DNA of 64,000 bases from an uncultured Oscillospiraceae bacterium (GTDB lineage: Bacteria; Bacillota; Clostridia; Oscillospirales; Acutalibacteraceae): the NCBI GenBank assembly GCA_900543555.1, contig UQRL01000006.1, positions 1 to 64,000 of the forward strand, written 5' to 3'. Numbering within the stretch: the first letter of the stretch is position 1; the number at the start of each line of letters is the position of its first letter. Positions 52,966 to 61,697 of this stretch are shown piece after piece. The notes beneath the pieces were generated by a model that did not search any database, was not told the DNA's origin, and worked only from the letters and a program-made list of their open reading frames with translations. The position numbers and the translations under genes were made by a program.

Positions 52966-53835
52966 TTACGTCTCCTCCAGCTTTTTCAGCTCTTCCATTT
53001 CCTTTTTGCCCACCTTCACCTTGCCGTCCCGCAGCACCTTCACCTCGCTCACCTTAAACACCTTGGGGGCGCCCTCCGGGTCCTTGTCCAGGCGCACGGT
53101 GAGCTTGCGGGTAAGCAGGTTCTGCTCGATGACCACGCCCTTGCCGTCCGGGGTGGAGACCAGGGCGTTCACCTTGGGGGTGGTGCGCAGCAGGTCCTGA
53201 TAGGCCTCCTGCTCGTACTTCAGGCAGCACATCAGCCGCCCGCAGGCCCCGGAGATCTTCACCGGGTTCAAAGAGAGGCCCTGCTCCTTGGCCATTTTAA
53301 TGGAGACCGGGGTAAAGCCCCCCAAAAACGTGCCGCAGCAGAAGGGCCGGCCGCAAATGCCCAGGCCCCCCAGCATTTTGGCCTCGTCCCGCACGCCGAT
53401 CTGCCGCAGCTCGATGCGGGTGCGGAACATGCCCGCCAGGTCCTTCACCAGCTCCCGAAAGTCCACCCGGCCGTCGGCGGTGAAGTAGAACAGGATCTTC
53501 GAGTTGTCGAAGGTGTACTCCACGTCCACCAGCTTCATCTCCAAGCCCCGCTCAGCGATCTTCCGCTCGCAGGCCTTAAAGGCCTTTTTCTCCTTCAGGT
53601 GGTTTTCGGCCACCCGTTTCAAATCCTCCCGGGTGGCGGGGCGGATGACCTTGCGCAGGGGCTGGACAATGCTCTCATCGGCCACCTCCCGGTTTTCCAA
53701 AGCCACCTCGCCGCACTCCATGCCCCGGGCGGTCTCCACAATGGCCATAGAGCCCTTCTCCAGCCGCTGGCCCTGGGGGTCGAAGTAATAGACCTTTCCT
53801 GTATTTTTAAACCGCACGCCGATGACCTCGGCCAT
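52966..53835 (-). CDS. ricT: RicT/YaaT (PSP1-domain) protein
   Basis: A 289-residue PSP1-domain protein. Cysteine motifs CGRPFCCGTFL and CGRLMCCLKYEQ match the conserved Fe-S-binding cysteines of RicT, which with RicA and RicF modulates RNase Y and sporulation phosphorelay in Bacillus. ATG at 53835 is 7 nt after AAAGGAGG; an ATG at 53841 is too close to it. It lies 68 bp after holB. Confidence 0.92.
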   Translation of the reverse strand: MAEVIGVRFKNTGKVYYFDPQGQRLEKGSMAIVETARGMECGEVALENREVADESIVQPLRKVIRPATREDLKRVAENHLKEKKAFKACERKIAERGLEMKLVDVEYTFDNSKILFYFTADGRVDFRELVKDLAGMFRTRIELRQIGVRDEAKMLGGLGICGRPFCCGTFLGGFTPVSIKMAKEQGLSLNPVKISGACGRLMCCLKYEQEAYQDLLRTTPKVNALVSTPDGKGVVIEQNLLTRKLTVRLDKDPEGAPKVFKVSEVKVLRDGKVKVGKKEMEELKKLEET

Positions 53836-53903
53836 GCGCATTCCTCCTTTCCTGCCGGCCGCCCCCGGAAGGGAGCCGCGTTCCGGCCCTTGAACAAAAA
53901 GCC

Positions 53904-54887
53904 TCAGCGGCCCACCGCTTCCCGCAGGCGGGCGCAAAGGTCCGTGGCAAGCAGCGCCAGGTTGGCGTTGCGCTCCAGCTTTTGGCGGAACTCCTCCGGC
54001 AGGGGCGCCAGCCGCGCCAGGCACTTCATGGGCAGGCCCCCCAGCTTGTCCGCCAGCTCGGGGGCGCCGCCCAGCACAGCGGTGCCCCCGGCCCGCAGCA
54101 CCACGCCGTCCCGGAAAACCGCCCCCAGCCGCACCAGCACCTCCCGGAACAGGTCCCGGTCCTTCTGCAGGGGGGCCGCCGCCAGCAGAAGGCTGTGCTC
54201 CCCGGGCTCCAGCAGGCCCTGGGCCATGGCCGAGGCAATGGAAAAGGCCCGGGCCTCTTCCCCGCCGGAGAGCTCCTCCTCCATGCGGCCGATATTCCCC
54301 CCGCACAGGGCGGCCAGCTGCCGGGCCCGCTCCAGGGGAATATCCCGGCGGGCAGCCATGTACGCCGCGGCCTCCTCCTGGCTGGGGGGCTCCAGCACAA
54401 AGGCCTGCACCCGGCTGCGGATGGTGGGCAGCAGCTGCTCGGCCGAGGCGCACACCAGGATGAACACCCCGTGGGGGGGCGGCTCTTCGATGAGTTTTAA
54501 CAGCTTGTTCTGGGCGGGCTCTAAGGTGCGGGTGCCCATCAGCAGGATGTACACGCTGACCTCCGCCTCCTCTGGGGCGCGGTAAGCGTCCGCCGTGACC
54601 TCTTTGACCGCCTCAACAGAAAGGGAGCGGGTCACCCCGCTCCCCTCTACCACACGGATGTCGGGATGGGACCCCGCCTTGGCCCTCACACAGGAGGGGC
54701 AGGCCCCACAGGGGGCGTGCTCCTTGTCCCGGCAGACAAGGGCCTGGGCCAGCAGCCGGGCAAAGGTGCGCTTCCCGCAGCCGGGCTCTCCGCAGAGAAG
54801 CAGGGCATGAGGAAAACGCCCAGCCTGGCCGGCCCTGGAGAGGGCCTCCTTCACCTGGGCGTTGCCCAAAAATCCGGGAAATTCCAT
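53904..54887 (-). CDS. holB: DNA polymerase III delta' subunit
   Basis: A 327-residue AAA+ clamp-loader subunit. It has a P-loop-like GEPGCGKRTFA, a four-Cys zinc site (C-x8-C-x2-C-x2-C in CRDKEHAPCGACPSC) and the IRSRVQ sensor region. It loads the sliding clamp with delta and tau/gamma. Start ATG overlaps the darA stop (TGATG). Confidence 0.92.
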   Translation of the reverse strand: MEFPGFLGNAQVKEALSRAGQAGRFPHALLLCGEPGCGKRTFARLLAQALVCRDKEHAPCGACPSCVRAKAGSHPDIRVVEGSGVTRSLSVEAVKEVTADAYRAPEEAEVSVYILLMGTRTLEPAQNKLLKLIEEPPPHGVFILVCASAEQLLPTIRSRVQAFVLEPPSQEEAAAYMAARRDIPLERARQLAALCGGNIGRMEEELSGGEEARAFSIASAMAQGLLEPGEHSLLLAAAPLQKDRDLFREVLVRLGAVFRDGVVLRAGGTAVLGGAPELADKLGGLPMKCLARLAPLPEEFRQKLERNANLALLATDLCARLREAVGR

Positions 54888-55210
54888 CAGACCTTCTCGA
54901 AGCGGTCCACGTTGAGCACAAAGATGGTGGAGCCGCCCACGGTCACCTCCACCGGGAAGGAGGAGTACATGCCCACCTCCATGGTAGAGGTGCTGGGAAC
55001 GATCTGGGTGCGGCGGCTGGAATACTTGGCGATAATGCCGATCACGGCGTCCACCTTCTCATCCTCCACGCCGGAGATGAAGGTGGTGTTGCCTGCCATC
55101 AAAAAGCCGCCGGTGGTGGCCAGTTTTGTCACGGAGAAGCCTTCGCGGGTCAGCGCGGAGGACACAGCTCCGCTGTCGTCGTTGCTGACAATTGCAAGGA
55201 TCAGTTTCAT
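54887..55210 (-). CDS. darA: PII-like cyclic-di-AMP receptor DarA/YaaQ
   Basis: A 107-residue PII-like protein with the family landmarks ILAIVSNDDSG, LATTGGFLMAGNTTF and GVEDEKVD. It binds cyclic di-AMP in other Firmicutes. ATG at 55210 is preferred (GGAAAGG at 10 nt); ATG 55219 abuts that SD. First gene of the darA-holB-ricT block; tmk, often upstream elsewhere, is absent. Confidence 0.93.
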   Translation of the reverse strand: MKLILAIVSNDDSGAVSSALTREGFSVTKLATTGGFLMAGNTTFISGVEDEKVDAVIGIIAKYSSRRTQIVPSTSTMEVGMYSSFPVEVTVGGSTIFVLNVDRFEKV

Positions 55211-55364
55211 AAAAATCATGCCTTTCCCGGCCGTGGAGCCAATGCCCCTTTCCCGGCCGATTCAAGTCTGCCAGCCCGCCGGCGCCGCCACAGGCGGTAC
55301 CAGCGGGGGCCGCTAGAGCTATTTTACCATCAAATTAGAAAAAATACCAGCGGTTTTCAGAATT

Positions 55365-56693
55365 TTATGGAACCTTCCCTAAGACTTTTTTCTGCGCCTC
55401 CCCTTGGAAGGCCCCCTCTCCGCCCCGGCGGCAGACCCCCGCCGCCTCTCGCCGCAGGAGGAACAGGGCCGCCACGTTGGGCAGGGCCATCAGCCCGTTG
55501 CAGGCGTCCCCCAGTTGGAACACAGTCCCCAGGGGCAGCAGGCACCCCAGGGCCGCGGCCGCCCCCGCCGCCAGGGCATAGGGGGTCCTTCCCCGGCCGC
55601 CGGCAAGGTAGAACAGCCCCTCCCGGCCCCAGCAGCACCAGGCCACCAGGGTGGCCAGGGCGAACAGCGCCGTGCACAGGGAGGCCACCCGCCCGCCCCA
55701 GGGGCCCAGGGCGCTTTCAAAGGCGTAGAACGCCAATTGCCCCCCCTCCAACACGGGGGAGCGGCAGCACAGGATGCACAGCCCCGTGACAGTGCACATC
55801 ACCAGGGTGTCTACAAACACCTGGAAGATGCCCAGGCAGCCCAGCTCCTCCGGGGAGCGGCCCTCCACCCCCTGGTAGGCAAAGGCAGAGCTGCCCAGCC
55901 CGGCCTCGTTGGTGAACACCCCCCGGGAGACCCCGGTGCGCAGGGCCAGCAGGGCCCCCGCCGCGCCGCCGGCCCCCGCCTTTAGGGAGAAAGCCCCCTG
56001 GAAAATGCTGGCAACGGCCCGGGGGATGTTTTCCCGGAACACCCACAGCACCCACAGGGAGGCGCCAAAAAACAGCAGGGTCATCAGGGGCACCAAGCGC
56101 TGGGTGATCTTCGCCCCCAGGGCCAGCCCGCCCCGGGCCACCCAAAAGGCCAGCAGCCCCAGCCCCAGGGCGCTGGCCGCCACTGGCACCCCCAGGGTGG
56201 AGAGGGACGCCGCCGCGGCGTGGGTCTGGGCCATGGTGCCCATGCCCAGGGAGGAAAGGCAGCACCCCCCGGCGTACACCGCCGCCAGGGGCTTTCCCCA
56301 CCGCCCCGCGGCCCGGATGTACCCCAGGGCCCCGGGGGCCTGCCGGTGGCGGGCCGCCAGGACGTTCTCGGCGTAGACGGTCATCATCCCCAGCAGGGCG
56401 GAGGCCCACATCCAGAACAGGGCGCCGGGCCCCCCGGTGGCGATGGCCACCCCCACCCCCACAATGTTCCCCGTGCCCAGGGACCCTGCCAACGCCGCCG
56501 TCAGCGCCTGGAAGGAGGAGAGCTTCCCCCCCTCTCCCTTTCCCTTCCCCCGGGAGGCCAGGGCCGCCCCCAGCCAGCGCCCCAGGCAGCGCACCTGGTA
56601 AAATCCCGTGGCAGCGGTGAAATAGGCCCCCGCCCCCAAAAGGAGCAGCAGCACATGCCAGCCCCACAGCAGCTGGGTGAGCCAGTCAAGCAT
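55365..56693 (-). CDS. Sodium:alanine (AGCS) symporter
   Basis: A 442-residue amino-acid carrier with about ten helices and AGCS motifs: GTGNIVGVGVAIATGGPGALFWMW, and GVSRGVFTNEAGLGSSAFAY-type sodium-binding region. It takes up alanine or glycine with Na+. ATG at 56693 overlaps the stop of the upstream gene by 8 bp. Confidence 0.92.
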   Translation of the reverse strand: MLDWLTQLLWGWHVLLLLLGAGAYFTAATGFYQVRCLGRWLGAALASRGKGKGEGGKLSSFQALTAALAGSLGTGNIVGVGVAIATGGPGALFWMWASALLGMMTVYAENVLAARHRQAPGALGYIRAAGRWGKPLAAVYAGGCCLSSLGMGTMAQTHAAAASLSTLGVPVAASALGLGLLAFWVARGGLALGAKITQRLVPLMTLLFFGASLWVLWVFRENIPRAVASIFQGAFSLKAGAGGAAGALLALRTGVSRGVFTNEAGLGSSAFAYQGVEGRSPEELGCLGIFQVFVDTLVMCTVTGLCILCCRSPVLEGGQLAFYAFESALGPWGGRVASLCTALFALATLVAWCCWGREGLFYLAGGRGRTPYALAAGAAAALGCLLPLGTVFQLGDACNGLMALPNVAALFLLRREAAGVCRRGGEGAFQGEAQKKVLGKVP

Positions 56694-57192
56694 GGGGGCA
56701 CAGCCCCTTCAGGGCTTGGGCCAGGCCCCGGGCCAGGGCCTGCCCCGCCGCGCCGGTGCTGCGGGCCAGCCAGGCCTCGTCCTGGGGATTGTCCCGGTAC
56801 AGCAGGCGCACCGCCACCCCGGGGCAGGGGGCGGCCTCCAGCTCGGGGAGGGAGGGCTCCTCCCGCGCCTGGATCAGCTCTGGCTGGGGATAGGCCTCCT
56901 CCAGGGCTTTCGCCAGGGCGCGAGCCACCCGGCCGCCGGTGATGTCCCCCGCCCGGAAGCACAACGCCGGGCCCTTCAGCTGTCCCTCCCGTTCCGGCGG
57001 CGCCGCCTGGGAGCACAGGGCCAGCCAGAGGGCCCCCTCCTCCTGGGGCGGCCCCCAGCAAAGGGCAATGCCCCGGGAGTTTAGTCCAGCGGCCAGGGCT
57101 CCGGCCACTTGGCCCATCCAATAGGCTTCGTCGCCGCCGTTGGGATAGGCGGCCTCCGGCGGTCCCGCCAGGGTGAGGTGGATGTTGGGCAT
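56686..57192 (-). CDS. Degenerate N-acetylmuramoyl-L-alanine amidase-like protein
   Basis: A 168-residue protein that aligns by eye with clostridial amidase_3-type proteins: PNGGDEAYWM for the NGGSEEYYM zinc-ligand segment, LALCSQAAP for LALHSNAAP, and VAVRLLYRDNPQDEAWL for the IEVGYHDN...W segment. The His (now Cys), the catalytic Glu (now Arg) and the last His (now Arg) are lost, so it should not hydrolyse peptidoglycan. ATG at 57192 follows AAAGGAG. It is translationally coupled to the AGCS symporter. The assignment rests on remembered family patterns. Confidence 0.6.
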   Translation of the reverse strand: MPNIHLTLAGPPEAAYPNGGDEAYWMGQVAGALAAGLNSRGIALCWGPPQEEGALWLALCSQAAPPEREGQLKGPALCFRAGDITGGRVARALAKALEEAYPQPELIQAREEPSLPELEAAPCPGVAVRLLYRDNPQDEAWLARSTGAAGQALARGLAQALKGLCPHA

Positions 57193-57272
57193 GGCAAACG
57201 GCTCCTTTCCACAGGTTTCCTGATACAGTATAGTCCTCCCGCCGCCGTTTCATGCCTTCCCCAAAAAAGAAA

Positions 57273-57304
57273 GGGCGGGCCCCCGCCCCAGGGGAAACCC
57301 GCCC
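57273..57304 (-). terminator. Terminator of the LytTR-DUF3021 operon
   Basis: GGGCGGG/CCCGCCC stem followed on the minus strand by TTTCTTTTTT. Confidence 0.75.
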
Positions 57305-57310
57305 TCCTCT

Positions 57311-57739
57311 TTATTCCGCCCGGCCCCTCTTGTACCGGCCCAGGGCGTCGTCATACACCCGGCGCCGCAGGCGGAAGCCCACCTCGAACGCCAGGGAAAT
57401 GGCGGCGAACAGCACCAGGAACAGCCCCACAAAGAACAGCCAGCTGCGGGCGTCCGCCACGGGAAACCACCCGAACCCCACGGCGCAGGCGCTGACCACG
57501 GCCAGCATCAGCGCGGCGAACAGGACCATGCGCCACAGGTAGGACAGGCGCTTGACCACCTTTCCCGAAAAAAAGGCGAACTGCAGCAGCGTGGCTGCGG
57601 CGCTGAGCAGCAAAAGCTGCCACACCACCCCCTGGGGCAGCGTCCCCCGGGAAAAAGCAGCATAGATCAACACCGCAACGGTGAAGGATATGCACAGGTT
57701 CACAACCACCTGGGACAGGCTTTGGACGAATTTTTTCAT
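57311..57739 (-). CDS. DUF3021 membrane protein, LytTR partner
   Basis: A 142-residue protein with four hydrophobic segments, matching DUF3021. Such proteins are usually encoded directly after a LytTR regulator and are thought to hold it inactive or to transmit an envelope signal. ATG at 57739 is 8 nt after GGGAGG and 20 bp past the regulator stop. Confidence 0.85.
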   Translation of the reverse strand: MKKFVQSLSQVVVNLCISFTVAVLIYAAFSRGTLPQGVVWQLLLLSAAATLLQFAFFSGKVVKRLSYLWRMVLFAALMLAVVSACAVGFGWFPVADARSWLFFVGLFLVLFAAISLAFEVGFRLRRRVYDDALGRYKRGRAE

Positions 57740-57759
57740 TTCTCTTCCCTCCCTTTCTC

Positions 57760-58197
57760 TCACAGGCCCAGCTTTTTGCGGATGGCTGGGGCGTACTGGC
57801 GGGAGACCCCCACCACTTCCCCGTTTTCCAGGGTCAGCCGCAGGCGGCCCCCCAGGTCGGGGCAGATGGAGGACACCCGCCCAAAGTTGACGATGGCCGA
57901 CTTGCTGGCCCGCACAAAATCCCGGGGGGCCAGCCGCTCCTCCAGTTCATAGAGGCGCAGGGGCGTTTCATACACGCTGTCCCCGGTGTAGAGGAAGGTC
58001 CGTTTGTCCACGGACTCGATGTACAGCACCTGCCCGGCCTCCAGCAGATAGGTGCGCCCCTCCCGCTCCCCGGTGAGGCGCTGGTCAAAGGACCGCAGGG
58101 CCGCCAGCAGCCCCGCCACCTGGGGGGTGGCCTCCCGGCAGCGGATGACCACCTCTGTCTCGGTGAGACGGGGGTCCTCTTCTAACGTGATCCTCAT
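57760..58197 (-). CDS. LytTR-family DNA-binding regulator
   Basis: A 145-residue protein lacking a receiver domain: residues about 1-45 form a short N-terminal region and 50-145 the LytTR DNA-binding domain (LLEAGQVLYIESVDKRTFLYT ... FVRASKSAIVNFGRVSSI). With DUF3021 it forms a two-gene LytTR regulatory system of the type known from streptococci and clostridia. ATG at 58197 is 7 nt after AAAGGAG. Targets unknown; the neighbouring genes are candidates. Confidence 0.9.
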   Translation of the reverse strand: MRITLEEDPRLTETEVVIRCREATPQVAGLLAALRSFDQRLTGEREGRTYLLEAGQVLYIESVDKRTFLYTGDSVYETPLRLYELEERLAPRDFVRASKSAIVNFGRVSSICPDLGGRLRLTLENGEVVGVSRQYAPAIRKKLGL

Positions 58198-58317
58198 GCT
58201 CTCGCTCCTTTCCGCAGCTGCAAGACCAGTATAGCGGGCCGGGCCCCCAAGCGCAAGGGGCCTTCTACCAAGTGGCAGCAACAGCCCCCCAACCTGCCAA
58301 AAAACGCCCGCGAAAAA

Positions 58318-58344
58318 AAGCGCCCGGGCACGCCCGGACGCTTT
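58318..58344 (-). terminator. Terminator of the hemolysin III gene
   Basis: AAAGCGcCCGGGC-type stem with short loop, followed by a T7 run on the minus strand. Confidence 0.8.
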
Positions 58345-58358
58345 CCCCTTTTTTCCTC

Positions 58359-59069
58359 TCATTGCAGGATGGCCCACACGCTGATGGTGTGGAGCACGCT
58401 GCCCCCCAGCACAAACAGGTGGAACACCGCGTGCATGTAGGGCACCTTCTTCCCCACCCCGTACAGGACGGCCCCCAGGGTGTAGAGCACGCCCCCTGCC
58501 AGCAGGCACCAGAAGCACAGGGGCGTGGCGGCCCGGTAAAAATCCCCCATGGCCAGCACCACCACCCAGCCCATGGCCAGGTAGCAGGCCATGGAGACCT
58601 TTTTAAACCGCTCCACGCTGACGGCGTTGAGCACCACGCCCAGCGCCGCCGCGGCCCACACCACGCCGAACATGGCCCAGCCCTTCCAGCCCCCCAGGCA
58701 CACCAGGGTGATGGGGGTGTAGGTCCCGGCGATCAGAAGGAAGATGGTGCAGTGGTCCAACGAGCGGAACACCACCTTGGCCCGGTTCAGCCCCAGCCCG
58801 TGGTACAGGGTGGAAACCGTGTACAGCAGCACCATGGTGCCGCCGTACACCGCCGCCGCAGTCAGGCGCAGGGGCGTTTTTTGGCAGGTGAGCAGCAAAA
58901 ACACCAGCGCCCCCACGGCAAACAGGGCCGAAACCCCGTGGCTGACTGAGGAGAAGATCTCCTCCCCCAGGGTGTAGCGGGGCAGGCCCAGCCTTCTCCG
59001 CTTTTCCATGCGGAAGGCGTTCTTCCGCTGCCGGGCGCTGGCGGCGCCGGCGTTCATTGTGTATTCCAT
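58359..59069 (-). CDS. Hemolysin III family (PAQR-like) membrane protein
   Basis: A 236-residue, seven-helix protein. The PAQR/HlyIII metal-site residues are seen in SSVSHGVSAL, STLYHGLG, SLDHCTIF and the final YMHAVFHLFVLGGSVLH. Despite the family name its physiological role is usually unknown (putative hydrolase or membrane homeostasis). ATG at 59069 follows AAAGGAG. Confidence 0.9.
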   Translation of the reverse strand: MEYTMNAGAASARQRKNAFRMEKRRRLGLPRYTLGEEIFSSVSHGVSALFAVGALVFLLLTCQKTPLRLTAAAVYGGTMVLLYTVSTLYHGLGLNRAKVVFRSLDHCTIFLLIAGTYTPITLVCLGGWKGWAMFGVVWAAAALGVVLNAVSVERFKKVSMACYLAMGWVVVLAMGDFYRAATPLCFWCLLAGGVLYTLGAVLYGVGKKVPYMHAVFHLFVLGGSVLHTISVWAILQ

Positions 59070-59142
59070 AAAAGCTGCTCCTTTCTCGCAAATTTGTCTT
59101 TTATTTCCGCTTTACTTGGTTTTAAAAACTATGTGTGTTTAT

Positions 59143-59171
59143 ATTATACTCCCTGTCTTGTAAATTTGCAA
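59143..59171 (-). promoter_or_regulatory. Promoter of the hemolysin III gene
   Basis: TTGCAA and TATAAT with a 17-bp spacer on the minus strand. Confidence 0.7.
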
Positions 59172-59237
59172 GCACTTTATACTCTTTCCGCGGCCGTGCA
59201 TCTCTCCTATTTTTTCCAAAATTCCGGGGAAAATCCA

Positions 59238-59266
59238 TTGACTTTTTCCCATCTCCGTGGTAAAGT
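59238..59266 (+). promoter_or_regulatory. Promoter of the second ABC exporter
   Basis: TTGACT and TAAAGT with a 17-bp spacer, about 255 bp before the start codon. Confidence 0.6.
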
Positions 59267-59282
59267 GGCAGTACCGTCATAA

Positions 59283-59443
59283 TTTGCGGGCGCGCCGCCG
59301 TGAAGCGCGTCCTTCTGGAAGGGCTCCTCTGGCCCTTCCCTTTAGAAAGGTGCCCGCGCTGGAGGGGAAGCACCCTCTGGCTGTTTCGCCATGCAAGGGG
59401 GACGGCAGGCTTTTTCCTGCAACGGGCCTGCCGTCCCCTTTTT
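59283..59443 (+). promoter_or_regulatory. Structured leader RNA ending in an intrinsic terminator
   Basis: From 59283 arms GCGGGC and GCCCGC enclose three small stems (a GCGC pair, GGAAGGGC/GCCCTTCC, CCTTT/AAAGG), like a multibranch aptamer. A strong terminator follows at 59397-59443: 13-bp perfect arms (GGGGACGGCAGGC and complement) and T5. The coding region starts 78 bp later, so transcription must pass this terminator. No known riboswitch class was recognised. Confidence 0.55.
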
Positions 59444-59520
59444 GCAGGTGCGCGGGGCCAAACCCAGGGCCCGGCCCAAGGAGTGCCGGCCCAGGCTTTT
59501 TATCCTGTATGAGGTGTATT

Positions 59521-61347
59521 ATGAAACAACAGACCCCCAAAACATCCAATATCCTGCGGTTCTTCCCCTTTACCAAGGGCTTTCGGGGAAAGTTCCTGCT
59601 GGCGGTGGTCATGGTGGTCATCGCCGTGGTGGCAAACTACATGACGCCCCAGGTCATCCGGGTCACGGTGGACTCGGTCATCAACGACACCCCCTTCAAC
59701 CTGCCCGGCTTTCTGGTGGAGTGGATCGAATCTTTGGGCGGGCGGGAGATGCTGCGCCGGCACATTGTGCTGTGCGCGGCCGCCAGCCTGGTGTTTGCCG
59801 CCATTGCCGGGCTCTCCAACTACTCTTCCCGCATGAACCTGGCCAAGGCCTGCGAGGGCACCGTGGCCCGGGTGCGGGACACCCTGTTCGACCACATTCA
59901 GCACCTGCCCTACGCCTGGCACAACTCCCACCAGACGGGGGACATCATCCAGCGCTGCACCCAGGACGTGGACCTGATCCGCAACTTTGTCAGCGACCAG
60001 CTGATGGAGGTGGTGCGCACCGTGCTCCTGATCCTGGTCTCCCTGGCGCTGATGTTCGCCATGAACGTGGAGCTCTCCCTGCTGGTCACCGCCTTTGTGC
60101 CGGTGGTGATGGTCTCCTCCCTGGTCTTTTACGTCATCACCGGGAAGAAGTTCCGCCGGGCCGACGAGACCGAGGGCGAGCTGACCGCCCTGGTGCAGGA
60201 GAACCTGACCGGCGTGCGGGTGGTGCGGGCCTTTGGCCGGGAGCGCTATGAGATTGACCGGTTCAACCAGAAAAACGAGGAGTTCACCAACCTGTGGGTA
60301 AACCTGGGCAAGGTGATGGGCGTCAACTGGGGCCTGGGGGACTTTTTCGCCGGGTTCCAGGTGCTGGTCATCCTGGTGGCGGGGGTTTTCTTTGTGGAGC
60401 GGGGCGCCCTGACAGAAGGGGAGTTCCTGGCCTTTACCGCCTACAACTCCATGCTGGTGTGGCCCTCCCGCAACCTGGGGCGGCTGCTGGCGGAGCTGAG
60501 CAAGACCTCCATCTCCGCCACCCGCCTGTTCGACATCTTAGACGCCCAGGAGGAGCGGAACTGCCCCCACCCGGTCAAGCCCCCTATGGACGGGGACATC
60601 GTCTTCGACCATGTGAACTTTGGCTACAACCAGGACACCGGCGTCCTGCACGACGTGAGCTTCACCATCAAAGCCGGGAGCACCTTTGGCATTTTGGGGG
60701 CCACGGGCTCGGGCAAATCCACCCTGATGGCCCTGCTGGACCGCCTGTACGAGCTGCCCCGGGAAAACGGGAAGATCACCATTGGCGGGGTGGACATTCG
60801 GGAGATGGACCTGGCCTACCTGCGGAAAAACACCGGCATTGTGCTGCAAGAGCCCTTCCTCTTCTCCAAGACCTTTCGGGAGAGCATTGCCGACGGCGCC
60901 TCTCGGGAGGACCTGGAATCTGTGCGCCACTTTGCCCGGCTGGCGGTGATTGACGACGCCATCGAGGGCTTTGCCCAGGGGTACGACACCCCCATTGGCG
61001 AGCGGGGCGTGACCATTTCCGGCGGCCAGAAGCAGCGGGTGGCCATTGCCCGCATGCTGATGCAGGACACGCCCATCAAGATTTTTGACGACTCCCTCTC
61101 TGCCGTGGACATGGAGACCGACCAGAAAATCCGCCAATCCATCCGGGAGAACGTAAAGGGCACCACCATTCTCATTGCCCACCGCATTACCACCCTGATG
61201 AACGCGGACCAGATTTTGGTGCTGGACCGCGGCCGGGTGGCCCAGCTGGGCACCCACCAGCAGCTCATCCGCCAAGAGGGCATCTACAAGCGCATCTACG
61301 ACATGCAGTCCGTGGCCGGACTGGACGAGTCGCGCACGCCGCTTTAG
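59521..61347 (+). CDS. ABC exporter half-transporter, degenerate-site subunit
   Basis: A 608-residue exporter half with six helices (about 1-330) and a nucleotide-binding domain: Walker A GATGSGKST, signature TISGGQKQR and Walker B followed by FDDSLSAVD, where Asp replaces the catalytic Glu. This marks it as the degenerate partner of a heterodimer, completed by the gene at 62199. ATG at 59521 has GAGGTG 4 nt upstream. A longer frame upstream covers the leader and is not coding. Confidence 0.88.
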   Translation: MKQQTPKTSNILRFFPFTKGFRGKFLLAVVMVVIAVVANYMTPQVIRVTVDSVINDTPFNLPGFLVEWIESLGGREMLRRHIVLCAAASLVFAAIAGLSNYSSRMNLAKACEGTVARVRDTLFDHIQHLPYAWHNSHQTGDIIQRCTQDVDLIRNFVSDQLMEVVRTVLLILVSLALMFAMNVELSLLVTAFVPVVMVSSLVFYVITGKKFRRADETEGELTALVQENLTGVRVVRAFGRERYEIDRFNQKNEEFTNLWVNLGKVMGVNWGLGDFFAGFQVLVILVAGVFFVERGALTEGEFLAFTAYNSMLVWPSRNLGRLLAELSKTSISATRLFDILDAQEERNCPHPVKPPMDGDIVFDHVNFGYNQDTGVLHDVSFTIKAGSTFGILGATGSGKSTLMALLDRLYELPRENGKITIGGVDIREMDLAYLRKNTGIVLQEPFLFSKTFRESIADGASREDLESVRHFARLAVIDDAIEGFAQGYDTPIGERGVTISGGQKQRVAIARMLMQDTPIKIFDDSLSAVDMETDQKIRQSIRENVKGTTILIAHRITTLMNADQILVLDRGRVAQLGTHQQLIRQEGIYKRIYDMQSVAGLDESRTPL

Positions 61348-61424
61348 GGCGGCGGGGTTTGCGGGGGGCGGCTGGCAAGCGGCCCGCGCTTGGGTTGGGT
61401 GGAGACAAGTAAAAGTTTTTAGTC

Positions 61425-61600
61425 AAGTTTTTTTCAAAAAACTTGCAGGGTGTGGGGCGCAGTTTGCCGGTGGCAAACGCTCTGCGCCGACCGAACCGGC
61501 AGGTGAGACCAGCGTCCCACGGCCCTAAGGGGGGTGCGGGGCCGCTACGTCCCGGTGGGACGTTGCCCAGCGGCCGACCGAGCCGGCAGGCGAGACCCGT
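61425..61600. repeat. Intergenic repeat cluster between the two exporter genes
   Basis: It opens with a palindrome AAGTTTTTTTCAAAAAACTT (61425-61444), then a GGCGCAG/CTGCGCC dyad, then two direct 25-bp copies (61486-61510 and 61573-61597, 23 of 25 identical, beginning GCCGACCGA) with an ACGTCCC/GGGACGT hairpin between. It looks like a dispersed clostridial intergenic repeat. Confidence 0.55.
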
Positions 61601-61697
61601 AGGTCCTGCCTTCCCATACTCCAAAAAAAGGGGGGACGGATGTCCCCCTCTTGGGACAGCACAAAAGCCGTTGCCCCCTGGCTTGAGAGAGGGAAAT

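Noticed and set aside
59391-59520. Leader peptide in the second ABC exporter leader
   Set aside because: The ATG at 59391 opens a frame through the terminator with no SD, so translation attenuation by it is not supported.
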